From assembly GCA_018105865.1 (NCBI GenBank), contig CM030853.1:2579429-2643428 (forward strand): a stretch of DNA of 64,000 nucleotides, in the 5' to 3' direction. A model generated the notes under the pieces. It had not been told where the DNA came from. It did not search any database and saw only the letters and a list, made by a program, of their open reading frames with translations. The number at the start of each line of letters is the position of its first letter. The stretch's first letter is position 1. A program made the translations under genes and the position numbers. This document shows positions 23,864 through 37,924 of the stretch, piece by piece. Origin of the DNA: Metaphire vulgaris (taxonomy: Eukaryota > Annelida > Clitellata > Crassiclitellata > Megascolecidae).

Positions 23864-26281
23864 ATGCCAATAGCAGGCCATATGTTTGACCTCATAAACC
23901 AACCTAAGCTAGACAAATACCTCAGTCTTCCTATTAACTGTGCTGAGAGCACTGACCCTAATATCCACAACCACTCCAGTTTGAAAGAACAGTTTTCTTT
24001 TATCTCACACTCATATTTTACCATCTGTAAAAATTTAGGTTTCTATGAAGCCCTAATATTACCACACTAGCCTCAGGCTTGCATCAGAAGTACTCTATCA
24101 GACCTAGCTCCTCACTCCTCACTGCATTTCAATGAACTTCTAGACTCAATTGCTTAGTGCAGACCGATTCATTCGTCTGTTTGCTGATGCATAATGCAGC
24201 CACACGCCTAAGTCTCACTGGATCTTTACTTTTACTAAAAACTCAGTTCTTAGTTAAGTAACTTCTAAACCAAGCGTGATTCTGAGAAGAAATATAATCG
24301 ATACAATGCATGCATATGATGCACTTTCATACAATATACAACATAAAAAATTTGCAGTCATCAGAGCACACCTCCAAAAAATCAAACAATTAACATTGTT
24401 ACTGATATTAGTCTCTATTATGATGATGAAGATGAAGAGGATGATGGTTGTGAACAAAAAATAATGTGATAAAGATAGTCATAGCAATATGGACACAAAA
24501 GAGACACACAAAACAAACCTACTGGTAAATGTTTTAAAATATTCATGTTTCAAGCATCAGCAACTTGAACTACGGTAATGAAAAGGAAAGTTTAAAAAAT
24601 GCTGCAACAACATTGCATTCACCGTTGACACTAGATTGCCATTACTAACACGTGTCCCATTTTATTTATCTATTTCTCTGTTATGCCTAGTCTCATACTG
24701 GCCATTGTTTATGACATACTTCTGTCCCGTCCCACAATCTGGTCGCCTTTGTCTTTACTATCAATACAAAAACATCAATATGTGTTTATGCTGTTTGTTT
24801 TGCTTACTTTTGAAAGTCATTTATTGATGCAACACTACAACCAAATATCAAACCACCAATATTCTTCCACATTTGCATAAAAATGGGAAAAAACCTGACC
24901 TTGACTTCATCCCAAATCTTTTGGGTGTGCCACTAAATTAAAAAGGTCCACGCCCATCCTATAAAAATGCAAGAAAAATCTAAAAAATGAAGTCAGGCTT
25001 AGGCCTAAGTCTCTACTAGGCCTCTAGGCGGAAATTTCCTCTCCTCCACTTCTTGAGAATATTTTACATGACATGGGGAAGGGGGCAGGTGGGTCCCCCG
25101 TTTAAGAAATTTTTCATCCAAATAAATTCCACGCTAAATGTTGCCAGACATGGTTAAAATAAGTAATTCGTTAAAAATTTCATCTTCTTCTGTCTGCACC
25201 ATGGGGGCACAACTATCAATACAAAGGCCAATAAGCATTTATGGCCCACCCAATACTTTTAAAGTCAATGGGCAACACTGTGTTTGGCAAACCCCAATAT
25301 TCTTCACATTTGCATAAAAATCAAAAAAATTACAATCATCCCAAATTTTGTGGAACTAATAACCCCAAATCCCCAATATACTGGCATAATATTGCCATAT
25401 ATAATTGAGATGTCACAGATGTGGAAGACCATTCAAAATTACTATATTTATATAACCATGCAACTGTATTTTTTTCAATGATCGATTGATCCCCACTTTT
25501 TCATCCAAGGCATGCCAATTTCAGACATGGAAAAGGGTTATTCCCAAATCTTCATCTCTGAAATATTGGCCAACAGGGTTGACCCAGGTGGACAGAATAT
25601 TTGACAATTTGTGGCGCCCTCCATGGTTTTAATTGGTTTCCATCACTCTTCTGAATCTTTTGCATATCTATAGCCTACTGCACTAGTCCTAGCATTGTCC
25701 AATTTTCAAACAGGGTATCAATTTTATAATATTTTTGTGGTCTATAAAACCTGATCAGATTGAATAGATTTCTGAAAGACTTTGTATAGTGTCGTTTCAA
25801 ATGGCTCATTATTTTTTGTGGCATTTCAAAAGCTCTAGAAAAAAATTAAGACAGAATATACCGGTATTGACATTTTTAGTATGGTTTGACACAGCAAAGA
25901 TGGGGACACAAGAATATGTGGTTTTAATTCATTTCATCACTCTTCTGAATTTTTGCATATCTATAGCCTACTGTAGCACTAGTTCTTGCATTGTCCAATT
26001 TCAAACAGGCCATGTTGGCCCACCCAGTTTTTGGCTTGTGGCGCCCACCATGGTCTGCGCCATACTAAAACCCTTCCCTTTCAAATTTCCAGAAGCTCCT
26101 ACAAGTACATAAACCTAGGCCTATAATCACAGAAGCCCTTCCACTTTTTGCTAAACGCTCCATAAAATATCCAGATTGCTTTCTTCGTCATTCATATATC
26201 AGTATTTTCCGTTTCTTCCTCCGATATAAAAATGCCAAGAACATTGCATGAAGTGGCTATAGAAGTCGATTGCGGCCACGC

Positions 26282-26428
26282 CAGTGGTTAAAGTGGGCCG
26301 GGACCTGGTCCCGGCACCTCTGTTATGGGCCCCGGCACCTCATTGATCGGCCCCGACAAATATATTCCGGGCCCAGGGTTTTCACAGCGTAGGGCCCCGG
26401 CACCTCCAACAGACCACTTTAACCACTG
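26282..26428. mobile_element. hAT-like MITE, GC-rich, 7/8 target duplication
   Basis: Ends CAGTGGTTAAAGTGG and CCACTTTAACCACTG are perfect 15-bp inverted repeats. The flanks GGCCACGC (26274-26281) and GTCCACGC (26429-26436) differ at one base. The interior has several copies of GGCCCCGGCACCTC. Confidence 0.8.
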
Positions 26429-26600
26429 GTCCACGCGATACTCAGCATTGGGCTGTCGATTCAACCTCACATTTTTACGATAATCGGACCGATTCGTCGC
26501 ATTTCCAACGCCCCAACTCACCCAGCATACGTTCAAACGCGTCGTGAAAAGAATAATTTTCTACAAAATAGCGCTAAATCAGTGATATTTCAAGGCACTT

Positions 26601-26700
26601 ACCAAGATATTTCGCCGCAAAGAGACTGCGAGGAAGGCGAGGACGGAGGCAGGCGCAGGGCTTCAGACGATCAACGACCAAACGATAGTAAGTAAGTAAG
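26601..26700 (-). other. Possible non-coding 5-prime exon of the hillarin-like gene
   Basis: On the minus strand a GC-rich segment ends in AAATATCTTG followed by GTAAGTGCC, a strong splice donor at about 26600. The hillarin-like start codon at 18656 lies in sequence without an evident promoter, so a distant untranslated first exon is plausible. This is inference from one splice signal. Confidence 0.3.
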
Positions 26701-26824
26701 TGCGCGCCGCGGTGTTGACTGTTGTGAGTCATTGTCGACTCTCGAAACAATAGCCCTCGTGGGTGTGGCCGGCTCTATTTTAGCAGTATAATTACACTTT
26801 GAGTTATAATCATTCCGCTTATGC

Positions 26825-27245
26825 GTGCGGCCTACTTGGCTTTGCGAGATCGATTCGCGCCAAAATATCGAAGTTGAGCAAAGTCGAACATGGCTCACAT
26901 TTGGATGGGTGACCGTAAGAGGATCGAACCATGGTTTCGGCGGCCAACCAAGCCTTAGGTTGACGCTTAGGCGTTGATAAATTGGCAGCTGCGATCTTGC
27001 GACTTCGTCAGGCTGGCCGTTTCTCCTCCATCCAAGACCGCGAAATTTAGGAAAAGATCCGTAACCCGGGGGAATCCCATGCTCTGGAACTCGCTACCTA
27101 AAATTGTGATCAATGAGACCAATCTCGATTTATTCGCCATGAAGCTAAAGATCCGCTTGTTTGACATATCGTACACGTGCAATGTGCTCTTGCCTTAAGC
27201 CTCTGAATTATTACTGCGCTATATAATTGTCGAATAAACCTTGGA
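26825..27245 (+). mobile_element. 5S-rRNA-like head followed by LINE 3-prime end fragment
   Basis: Positions 26868-26915 read GAAGTTGAGCAAAGTCG and TTGGATGGGTGACCG, close to the internal region of 5S rRNA genes. Downstream, 26974-27198 is an open frame with RGNPMLWNSLPK and a following LDLFAMKLKIRLFD, the usual C-terminal pattern of non-LTR reverse-transcriptase ORFs (the WNSLP block). The piece ends TACTGCGCTATATAATTGTC, the tail shared by many SINE-like copies here. Either a 5S-headed SINE with a LINE tail, or two adjacent fragments. Confidence 0.55.
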
Positions 27246-27802
27246 GGAATGATACCCGAAACTAAACATTTTGGTGGATAAGTGTTTATTTTTAGAGGTT
27301 AACTATCACGACATTACCCGTAGCCTACTTGAATCCCTAAACAGACTGAGCAAACAAAAAGATTGACGCTATGGACATATGGAATATTTAATTATCTAAA
27401 GGCAATTATTAAATTGTTTTTTACATTACAGTACTGACTTTGACTGTACTTGCAGTTTTCTTGCTTTTATTTTTTACCATTTTTGAAAATAGTGGTTAAC
27501 CAAAGCTCCGCCCATAAGAATGATAAGATGCCCAATGTTGTCTGAAAGACTCGACCGTGGCGATTCAGGCGAAGTTTTGGAGTATTCTGGGGATTATTTC
27601 TAAACTTTTCGGGGTCCAAATCTTTCCAGGTTTTCCTACAAAACAGGTAAATTACGTTTAACTGGTTGGATATTTCATTTTGTTATCTTATGCACGTGAA
27701 GCGGTGATCGATTTTGGTGAAAATATCTCGACTTTAATGGAGTTTTACGTTCGTTTTTTATTTCAGATGAAAATTCTCCTTTATTCTTTTTCCGACCGAA
27801 GA

Positions 27803-30294
27803 ATGTCCGAGACGATGACGGGGGCCGACCCGCCGACGGTCATCGGGGAAACGGCCCCCAGCGGAGACCCCGATCGCGCCCCTCTGGGCGGCTCTGACGA
27901 TGCAGAGGATCGGTCGAAGGACGTTGGGATGGGCACGGCTAGGCCGTCGAAGACCGACAGGGCACCGTCTCCTCCGCCAGCGGCGAACCATTCTGGAACG
28001 GTCGGCAGCGAGTGGGACTGTCAGCAGGACGAGGGTGTTGTCGGGACGGCGAGGGTTTCGAAAGTGTTCTCTAGTCACTGGTTGGCGATGGACGACTGTC
28101 CGATGGTGCTGAGTCAGTATAAGGGTGGTTGTGACAATAACCGCCAGTCGTGTGTGCCTGATGCTTGTTCCAATGAAGAACATCCCGGTGGGGTGAAATT
28201 TGACAAGGGTGCCGCAGTGGGACAAGACGGGGAGCATTTACAAGGACAAAACTACTGGAGGAAGAGGCTGAAGCACGTGCCTTTGTTGGAGATAGCAGAA
28301 GGCAAACGAGAACTCAGGAGAGAGGTGGAGCAGAATTCTGACCGGTAGTTTGTGTTCATTTCACTTTCTTGTGTTTATGATTCATTACCTTTTCCTGGTT
28401 ATTTGTGAATTTTTAACCAAAAGTTAGGCTCTGTTGCAAGGTGAACAACTGACAACTGGCTGCTGAGACTTATTGCCATGTGATCTGACATATAGAATGC
28501 TTCTCATGGTATTTGAACCACCAGGGGATACATTTATTATGTTACAATTGCAAACAGAATTTAAAAAGTGGTTGTGCCAATGCCTTTGGCTTCTAAACCT
28601 TAGGGTTTATAAAGTTAGTCTTATTGCATATGAATACTAGCTCATGTTTTGATGATGCAGACAGATATTATTGTTCAATATTACGGGAATTATGTACCTG
28701 TAACTTACCGTACATTTTACTATCAAGCGAATGTACTTGGCTTGGCTTTGCATTGCACTTAAAATGTTGTGAGAAGAAATTGAATAATCTTTAACACTTT
28801 GTGTTTGTTTACGGATGCAAATGGAATTGATGCATTTTGATTGACTTCACTAGATATCATATATTTGGATTTAAGTGTGATGAGCTGGGACTCAATGTTG
28901 CCATGTTCTGTATGAAAATGTTGGGTTGTTCTGTCAATGAAGAAGCCTGAAAGACAGAAGACTTTTGCGTGATGATCATGGAGATGAAACGAAGTCTCGA
29001 AGTGATAGAATTAGATTATCTCCATCTGGGAAGAAGGAGTTGGCCGTTTTGCGAACAAAGGGTCAATTGGTACGGTTCTAATGCACTTGTTTACACTGCA
29101 GCATTACGTGAAACATTGCGAATGCATGGAGAGATAATTAATTGATGTTCATATGGGTTCAGTCTGTTTGAATAATTCACAAATGTTAACCCTTCAACCT
29201 CCGGAAACAATTTTACTCAGTTACATTGCACAAAGTTACAATGTATCTAGTGGCTTAAAGGGTTAAAAATAGAAGTTTTATTTGTTGTGGTACTTACATT
29301 CGGTGTTATTGCATATATGCATTTCTTACTTTTTAACAATGTTCAATTTTTCAAAGAGCAGATTACTCCCACCGCAAAATTTTCTGCCTTCAGTGGGGGT
29401 TGAACCCTCTAAAAGCTAGGATTTGAGACCTCCACTAGGTGTCGACCTTGACTAGTGGGTGAGGTTAAACAAATTGACAAATCAACATTGTTTTCCATGT
29501 AATAAACATATCTGGTTTGTGAAAGTGCATGGTTTGCAGGCTTTGTGGTTTTCGTGTGCGTTTTGGCTCTATGCATGCATTCCATTTGCATTTTTACAAT
29601 GGCTGCAGTTTTTAAAACTATTATTCAGTGTGTACTGAGGTCTATTTGCTATCTTTAATATTTTTGTTTACTTTGAAGAGTGAGTGAAAGTGGCAAAATT
29701 TGTCGGTCGTTTCGGTGCTTTGTGAAGTTTTTGTGGATTTTGTTTGTTGTAGAATTAGTCGTTGTGTGATGTTTTCATTTATGTTCGTTGGCTGAGTTTA
29801 ATTATAGTTGTGATACACTGTCATCTGTTTTGTTTGTCACAACCAGCATGTGTGTGTGTGTGTGTTAGAGTTTCTTTTTGGTTGATTTTCAGATTAGCAA
29901 ACCCAGTCACCAACCCCACAATCAGGTACTGTTACATTGTCATGGTTTAGTTTGACTGTTGTGCCATGATGATCTGATTGATAATGGAGATGATGACGAT
30001 GATGGTGGTGGTGTTTATGATTGCGTTTGTGATAATAACAACAGTGACATTGAGCTGAGTGTGGGTTTGTGTTAGAGATGCCTTTTTGTAACTTTCATTC
30101 AGGATGTTCACTTGTGCAAGAATCTTGCATGTTGTGGCTACATTTTGGCAATACAAAATGAAGGAATCCAGGCTTTCATATTGTAAATCTATTAGTTGCC
30201 TCAACTATAACACATTTTTTTATTTTAAAATTGTGTTTTGGTGCACTCTTGCTAATTCACAGAAATTCATTTTGATCAATTTTATTTTTAATTA

Positions 30295-30326
<32 letters not shown>

Positions 30327-31434
30327 TGTAACTGCTGCTGCTCTTGTTGTGTTGAAGTAAGACACTAATATATCGGAACTCATAGCCATTTACTCTAACT
30401 TTCACATGCACATGCAGTGCTGCACCAATCCACATCGTGTTTTAATTGAATTGATCATTAAACATTACTGTTAATCCTATATACTGAGTGCATTCATATC
30501 AGCAGCTGAATTTTTCAAATCAAAATTTCAATTACCAGTTGCCTTCCTGACCCTTCAGTTTTGCATAAGACATTGCAATAATAAATATTATTTAATATTT
30601 CAATTTCAGTCCTTTATTTTTATTTATCTTTGTGATGATAATTGAGGTGGGTTAGAAGTGGATTGTGCATGTGGAAAGTCATGTGAAATGTCCTGAGAGT
30701 AAGCAGAAGTTTAAATAACATATACGCTGCAGTATATAATTCATCTTTTGTTGAACATTGTGGCTCAGTTGAGGTGTGTTTTGCCATGTTCAGAGTCCGA
30801 ATCTTTTGTCGAAGACTGGGAGAAGATGGTCGAGGTCTCAGGTGGAATCCGAGTCGGCTTTTACGCGCCAGGTCGTAAAGCCAATGAAATCTTCGGTGAT
30901 CCAAAGGAACCGAGCGATTTTCCCTTCGTCCTATATTGGCGCAAAGAATTCCGCTCCTTTTGTGGTAAAAATCTCTCTAATGCCCACAGGCAATAATGTT
31001 ACATGCAGTTATTTTTGTTTTTAGCCTTTAATGAAAACCAGATACAAAATTTGTAATGGAGGTGGTGATGATGATGATGATGATTATTTTTTTGTGGCGG
31101 CAGTTGTGATGATGGTAAAGTATGCTTTAAATTTGTATTATATAGCAAACTGAAACTAGACTGTAATCTAACTGAAGGATGTAAAATATTCAGTTGCAGT
31201 TCTCTGGCAAGAAGACGACATCCAGCCATCACCTGGACACGTTTGGAAGCACTGGTCAGGTGACGGCCAAGATGGTGGAGAAGGTGATGAAGGCGCGGCT
31301 GTACTTGCTTCAACAGACCGGTCCAAACTCGTTTCTTGTCGGGGGTGACTCACCTGACCATAAATATCGAATCATAATCGGTCCTCAGGTGAGACAACTC
31401 TCACCTTTCTTACAGTTAATAATTCTGATCAAGA

Positions 31435-31485
<51 letters not shown>

Positions 31486-33437
31486 TAAGCAAAAAGATTT
31501 GAGATATAATGCAGAATGTTCATTTTGACCAGAAATGTTTGACATTGACATAATTTTAAGCAGACTTGATGAACGAACCATTTTCATTTTAATCTGAACA
31601 CTTGCGAACATAAATATGAGAATATTCTTTTTCAAAGCATTATGAAAGTTGAAGTATGTATTCTGTAGAGTATGTTGATAATTTGGTCACGATTTTCTGT
31701 AAATGTAATAGATTTGTGCGACCGTAACCAATGCCACTGATTTTTCGTAGAAATGCAGTTGTGGCCGCGAGACGCTGTGCATTCATCTTCTGTTTGTGAT
31801 GCTGAGGGTGTTTCAAGTTCCTCAGAATGATCCAATTCTTTCCAGACGACCCCTTAAAAATTATGAGGTAAAGAGCTCTTGTTCTGACCTGCTGATTTGG
31901 CCGGCAGAAATTTAAGCTTTGATGTTTTTTTCTAGCGGTCAAAATTAAGATTCTTAGAATTTAAATTTTAAGTTAGAAGTCTTGTTGCAAAATTTCTTTA
32001 AGAAGGGAAAAGTCTGAGAATTTTTTTCTTGTGTCCACTAGTGTAGAACTTGCAGGTACAGTAGAACTTTGTTATAACGTAATTAGTGGGTCTGTAAAAT
32101 TTAGTGTTTTGTATCCTAGGTACTGTATTTCAACTGTCATTTGTTGTGATAGCGCATCAGATCGGGGCCGCACATTGCAGCATGTTATAACCAAGTATGC
32201 GTTATAACCGGCCTGTGATATTGAAGCTCTACTGTAGCTTTGAAAGATTTTTGGATTTCTGTGGTGGGATATTTTACAGGTAGAAGCCCTGTTTCGTAAC
32301 TATCATGCCCGTAGAACGCTTAGGCTCAAGGACAACCAGAAGATCGCCGGCCGATCGGAATCGCAGAACTTCAACTGCCTGAAGCCAAAGTCAGAAGACG
32401 GAGAAGGAGATGGGGGAGATGATGTCGACGACGATGACGACGAAGACGACAGGGAGTCATTGGCTACCAACGGTCCCTATGGCGATGGGTAAACATGTCG
32501 ATTGGCACTTCTACCATTCAGCCGTTTATCCCAGTCGTTATTGTAATACTAATTTCTTTTGATGCAGCTGAATTTAAATGGACGTGTTTATGTACTTCTA
32601 TCATCAATGTGCTAAGCATCAAATGTGTGTTTTGTGTGAGTATTAAAAGTTAAAGGCCATTATCTACAGGGTGGTGCAAAAAACCGGACTACCGTATTAT
32701 CTCGCGTATAAGATGCACTTTTTTCCCTAAAAATTGGTACAAAGTGTGGATGCGTATTATACACATGTGCGTATTATACCCGAGATAATATGGTAGTCAC
32801 GTTTGGTTTGCATTTAATATAGTCCGGTATTTTTTGCACCACCCTGTATGTAGATGCTTTGTACTTTAATTTTACGTCACAGTCAAAAAGTCATGTCGTA
32901 GGCAGAGGTATGCATTGCGTTAGTGAAAATGCAGTGCGATGATGTTTAGTATTGTGCTAAAGTAACGTTGAATTGTTTGCCTGACACGTATCAGGACACT
33001 CCGGTCTATTCTGATTGTCCGTCGTGTTGCGATACGTTTTAGAATCGGAAAGGAGGAAGAGGAGGAACTCTGCCCCATATGTCTGCTGTCCATGGTGGAT
33101 GGAGAGAGCCTGACGGAGTGCAAGACCGGGTGTCAGAACCGACTGCATCATCACTGCATTGCCGTTTGTACGTAGGAGCATCGTGGAACGCTGACATTAA
33201 ATGCCAGTGTTTGATTGAACTTCTTAAAGGCTGTAATAAACGGAAGATGATTAACCCTTTTGCTCTGCAAAACTGATGTGTCAGTTCGTAATCTATTGGT
33301 TATATGAATTGCTGCAGTCATAGGGTTAGTCTGCAACTACTGGTCCTGTAGAGAATGTAGGAATGTATTTGTATGTGCACACGTGTGTGTATGTATGTAT
33401 ATATATATGTGTGTTTATATTTGTGCTTGTGTACATA

Positions 33438-33468
<31 letters not shown>

Positions 33469-35126
33469 GCTGTTTTTCCAGGGTTTGAGGAGTGTCGGCG
33501 ACAGAAGGAACCTCTTATTTGTCCTTTGTGTCGGGCTGAGTGGAAGACCGATGAAAGGTTAGTGATGTCATTTACCATCTGTTCAGTCCACTGTCATGGA
33601 TAACTAACTGTCTGACCACCCATTTTCCATTTCGATGTGCTTCGGTTTTGTTCTGCCTCCTTCATCCGCCGTCCCTGGATTCCGGTTTACTTTCCGTCAA
33701 CCGTAAAATGTCACCGACTGACCTTTCCAGTATCCGTCGCTTTTTCGCATTCTGCCTAAATCGGGTCTGCTGTCGGCTGGCGTTTTGGGCCACCGATAGA
33801 AGCGAATGATTATGTTTATCCAAGCTTTCGATTTTGAAGTTTAGGTCCTTTGATGCTTTTCCTCATTTCTTTTCCAATAAATTTTGCAATTCGGTGTAGA
33901 TTTTGGCTTTCAAGTATGCATTTCTAAGTGACTCCGACTTAACTTGAATTACTGGTCTGGTGCTGTTACGCAGTGTCGACGATTTCTACTTGACAGAAAT
34001 GGCATCTCTTTAATTTTCTTCTTCTATCATTTAATTGCAATTATTCTTAAAATTTTGTCCATATTACCTGTAAATAATGTATCTGTATTTCTGTAGGAAT
34101 TCATTGAATCTGTGTGCTGTGTTCTGGATTTAATTTAGGGATACAATTGTCCCTGCTTCGACCCCTGACCTCTGCCTTCAACCAGACGTAAGGGAAGCCA
34201 CCCGACATGCTGTGGCTGAAGAGGAAAGTCATCCAGCCGAGCCCCTTCCCCCGGAGCATGCTGAGATGGCAGAAAGGTGGATTCCCGTAAGGATCACAGA
34301 GTATCTTCTGATCTCTAGTTATCACCTGGGTATTATTATGACATGTATTGAAGTTAAAATTATATATCTCTTTGCCTAGCATTCAACAGAATTGTCATCC
34401 TTCCTCGGTGAAATTATGTAGCACTAGCAATCCTGACGTCTTATGCTTTCATTTTAGGTTGTTGGCGAAGACGTGGTTGTCAGATTGTTTTCGAAGAACT
34501 GGGGGGTAAGAGAAGCCGCCCTGCGCCTTCTCAGCCAGGAGGCCGTCGGGGTTCTTCTCCTGGGCGTCGGGGAGGGGCGATCGGGCGTTCTCGTTTCGCC
34601 CGAGAGGCAGGCGAACAATCACACGATGCTGGAATGTTGTTGTTCCATCCTGGCGTTTAGCTTACCCGATCCTGTCTACAAGGTGTTCGTTTCTGGCCTG
34701 GTATGTATTGGTGCTCTACAGTTGGATTTCTATGTAAAGTAAGTAAGTAAGTAAGTAACGTTCAGATGTAAAGAATCCCCGTTGGGAATATAAAAAGTAG
34801 TGGGATTTTTTTTTGTCGCCAGTATTTTGAAGTTTGCACTCGATTACCGGTATATCTGACCCCTGTGGGTGCCCATATGCAAATGTGATTAAATAAATTT
34901 TATTTTGGGACTTTTTGGAACTGTTTTCGATGAAGTTAAGAACATCAGTCGATGGATGTCGTATGTGTTGGTAGAGGGCGCTGAGAATGATACTATCGTA
35001 CACGCCATGTCGCGATGAACAGCAGCAGATGAGAATGCAGATTCTTATGAAACCGGTTGTCAAATCTCTCCTACTGAAGTGTGCTGACTCCAACAGGTTG
35101 GTTTCTTTAGTGTTGTCTTCTGCTCT

Positions 35127-35219
<93 letters not shown>

Positions 35220-35229
35220 TTTAATCGCC

Positions 35230-35272
<43 letters not shown>

Positions 35273-35385
35273 TAATAGCAAGGTTTATAGCCCTCTGGTT
35301 CAGTAGGATACCAATTGCCTTGTGTGCTAACTACTATGTTTCACCCATCCATTCATTCACAGAACGTTTCACCCAGATAACAGAC

Positions 35386-35424
<39 letters not shown>

Positions 35425-35746
35425 TAATGACTAATATAGGGTTTATAGTGGTTCAGATAGGTTCTGACTATGTGTCACCCAGCCATTAACCACTAATGTT
35501 TCACCCATCCATTCATTGACATTATGGTCTTGACTTGTGTGCTAACCACTATGTTTCACCCATCCTCTTGTCCTTTGCCCTCTTGTCCTCTAGTAGGTTT
35601 GTTTTGTCTTCTTGTCCTTACATCTACTAGGACAAAACTTTATTGTTTCCTGTTTGATGTTTTGGTAATTTGGAGCATAGTTTGAAGCTATGTTTTCTCT
35701 TGAAGAGTTATGTTTTTGTCTTCTTGGAGGGTCGAATGGCATTAGT

Positions 35747-35777
<31 letters not shown>

Positions 35778-37818
35778 ATGATGGTGGTTGTAGTGGTAAG
35801 AATGTTTTTAAAAATAAAATTTGTGATACTTTTTAAAGAAAGACCAGCCAGCTGTCAATATCTGCCCTTGAGGAGTTGGTCAAAGGTCAAGGGGGTGAAT
35901 TGGCCGTCGGGAGGGAAATTGTGAATCCAGGTGAGTATGCTTATTTATCACGGATGTTAACAAAGCTATTAAACTATTATATTTTTGAATAAATGAAGAT
36001 TAATTTCACGGATATAAGAATATAAATATGAATTGCGTAATATTTTTCACCAACATCAGCAGTGATGATGATGGTGGTGGTGGTGGTGATGGTGATTTTG
36101 GTACTAGGGATGAAAGAGCAAAAGTGGACTCGGTTCCATCTAGTTTAGAGTCATTTTAAATTAGTATCTTCTGTTGCTAGGCAACGATGGATTGGGTGGA
36201 ATTGGATACTTGATCGATTGTATCGTGGAAATCGACGCGGTCGAGAGCCTTCACTGGCAGTGGATACTCGGCCGTTTCTGCATGATCGAACGACTTCTGG
36301 AGGAATACTGTCACAAATTCACCGTTTCCCTGCTGTCATCGTCTCCCGAATCGCCGCACGATGACGCGATCTCGCACGACTGCAGACGCACGTTCTCGAT
36401 CCTGCGCTTCTGCACGTTACACATGAATTTCGCGCACATAAAGGTGAGCCGGATGGCTCGACGCATATTCTACTACATCGCGAGGCTGCAGCTGAACAAC
36501 GAGGCGGTATTCGAGAAGGCGTGCATGCTGCTCGACGACGTCGAACCTGCGATCCAGCGTCACATGAGGCGGAAGCTGTATTCTCTGTTGGAAGACTTCC
36601 GCAGGATACCGCAGGGCAGGCAGGAGACGTCCGGTTTCGTCGAGGTCGCGCCGCCAGCGACGCGGCCTCGCCGGCGACGCCGTCCTTCGAGGCCTTGCAG
36701 ACGGCGCTGCCGCAGGTCAGCATCATAGCCAGCAGTCCGGTGACCGACGTGGTGACGTTCGTCATGTCGACCGTTACCCCGATCGTCCCCGACGACGCCA
36801 CGGTGTCGTCCGGAACCGGGCCGGGCGCTCTGGAATCGGACGGAGTGGATTCTCCGGTCGTCGTCGGAGAAAGAGTTGCGGCGGTCGACCAAAGTCCGCG
36901 CGTCCAATACGTCGACGCCTGCGTTTCGACCTCTCCGCTACCAGTCCACGGACCCGACCTGTGGTCGTCGAGAGACGAGGCGTCGGATTGCAGCGGTCTG
37001 GCTAAGCGTTTTTCTTTGGAGATGCGCTGTATCTCGGAGCAGTGTAATTCGGCATCAAGTCAGGTCAGCGACGCTTCTGCCCTTGCCCAGGACGCAGTTG
37101 GGTCGACCGACGGTGCGCCGAGTAAAATAGTTCAACCGATTCACACTTCGTTTGCGTTCAGCACGTCGATGGGCTCAAAGGAAAGTCTCTACGACTCTCC
37201 GCCGATACTGTCCGCTTGCCTCGATGCTGCGTTCTCCGTACGGCGGGTCGGTCTTCTCACGGAAGATCTTAGCGATCTCCTTCCATCCTCAGCTTCTGAA
37301 GAGAAAGTGTCTTTCAAGACAGAAGTGGCGTCTTCACCTCAAAACTCTCCACAGAGAAGTGCAAGTGCGTTCATTTTCATTGAATTCTTGAGCATTTCAA
37401 TTTCTGAAATCAAGAACTGTTTTTGCCCCATTTCAAACCCGAGAATTGTCGCTTTTTATGGGAATTTTTCACATGTTCTCACTTGGTTTTTTGTGCAGAA
37501 ATTTCAAAATTGTATCCTGGTTTTAACCCAAGAAAATCCTTAGCGTTTGTTACTGTTCTAGAAGCGATGGTCTTCTTTTCGTGAAACTTTCAGATAACAC
37601 CGCTGACGACGGTTGCCACTGCAAAGAGGAGGTGGAGAAGGAGGAGGCCGAAGCCCTTGCTGAGGCCCTGGAAAGGTCTGATCTTCCTCAGGATGCTCTA
37701 CCTCATGTTCCTGGTTTGTCGCGTTTGAAAAGCGAACAAACCCTGACAATTCACCTCCAAGACCAGGTTAGCGATCTAGTTCCTTCTGCCACCAGAAATA
37801 TTCCAACATTCTGCCAGC

Positions 37819-37874
<56 letters not shown>

Positions 37875-37875
37875 C

Positions 37876-37924
<49 letters not shown>

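Noticed and set aside
27758..28237. 159-codon minus-strand frame opposite MAP3K1 exon 1, and similar ones at 36319-36907
   Set aside because: GC-rich antisense shadows of real exons. The plus-strand frames splice in phase and match MAP3K1.
34947..34967. Copy of the CATCAGTCGATGG SINE motif before MAP3K1 exon 11
   Set aside because: Only about 14 bases match and no flanking element could be delimited.
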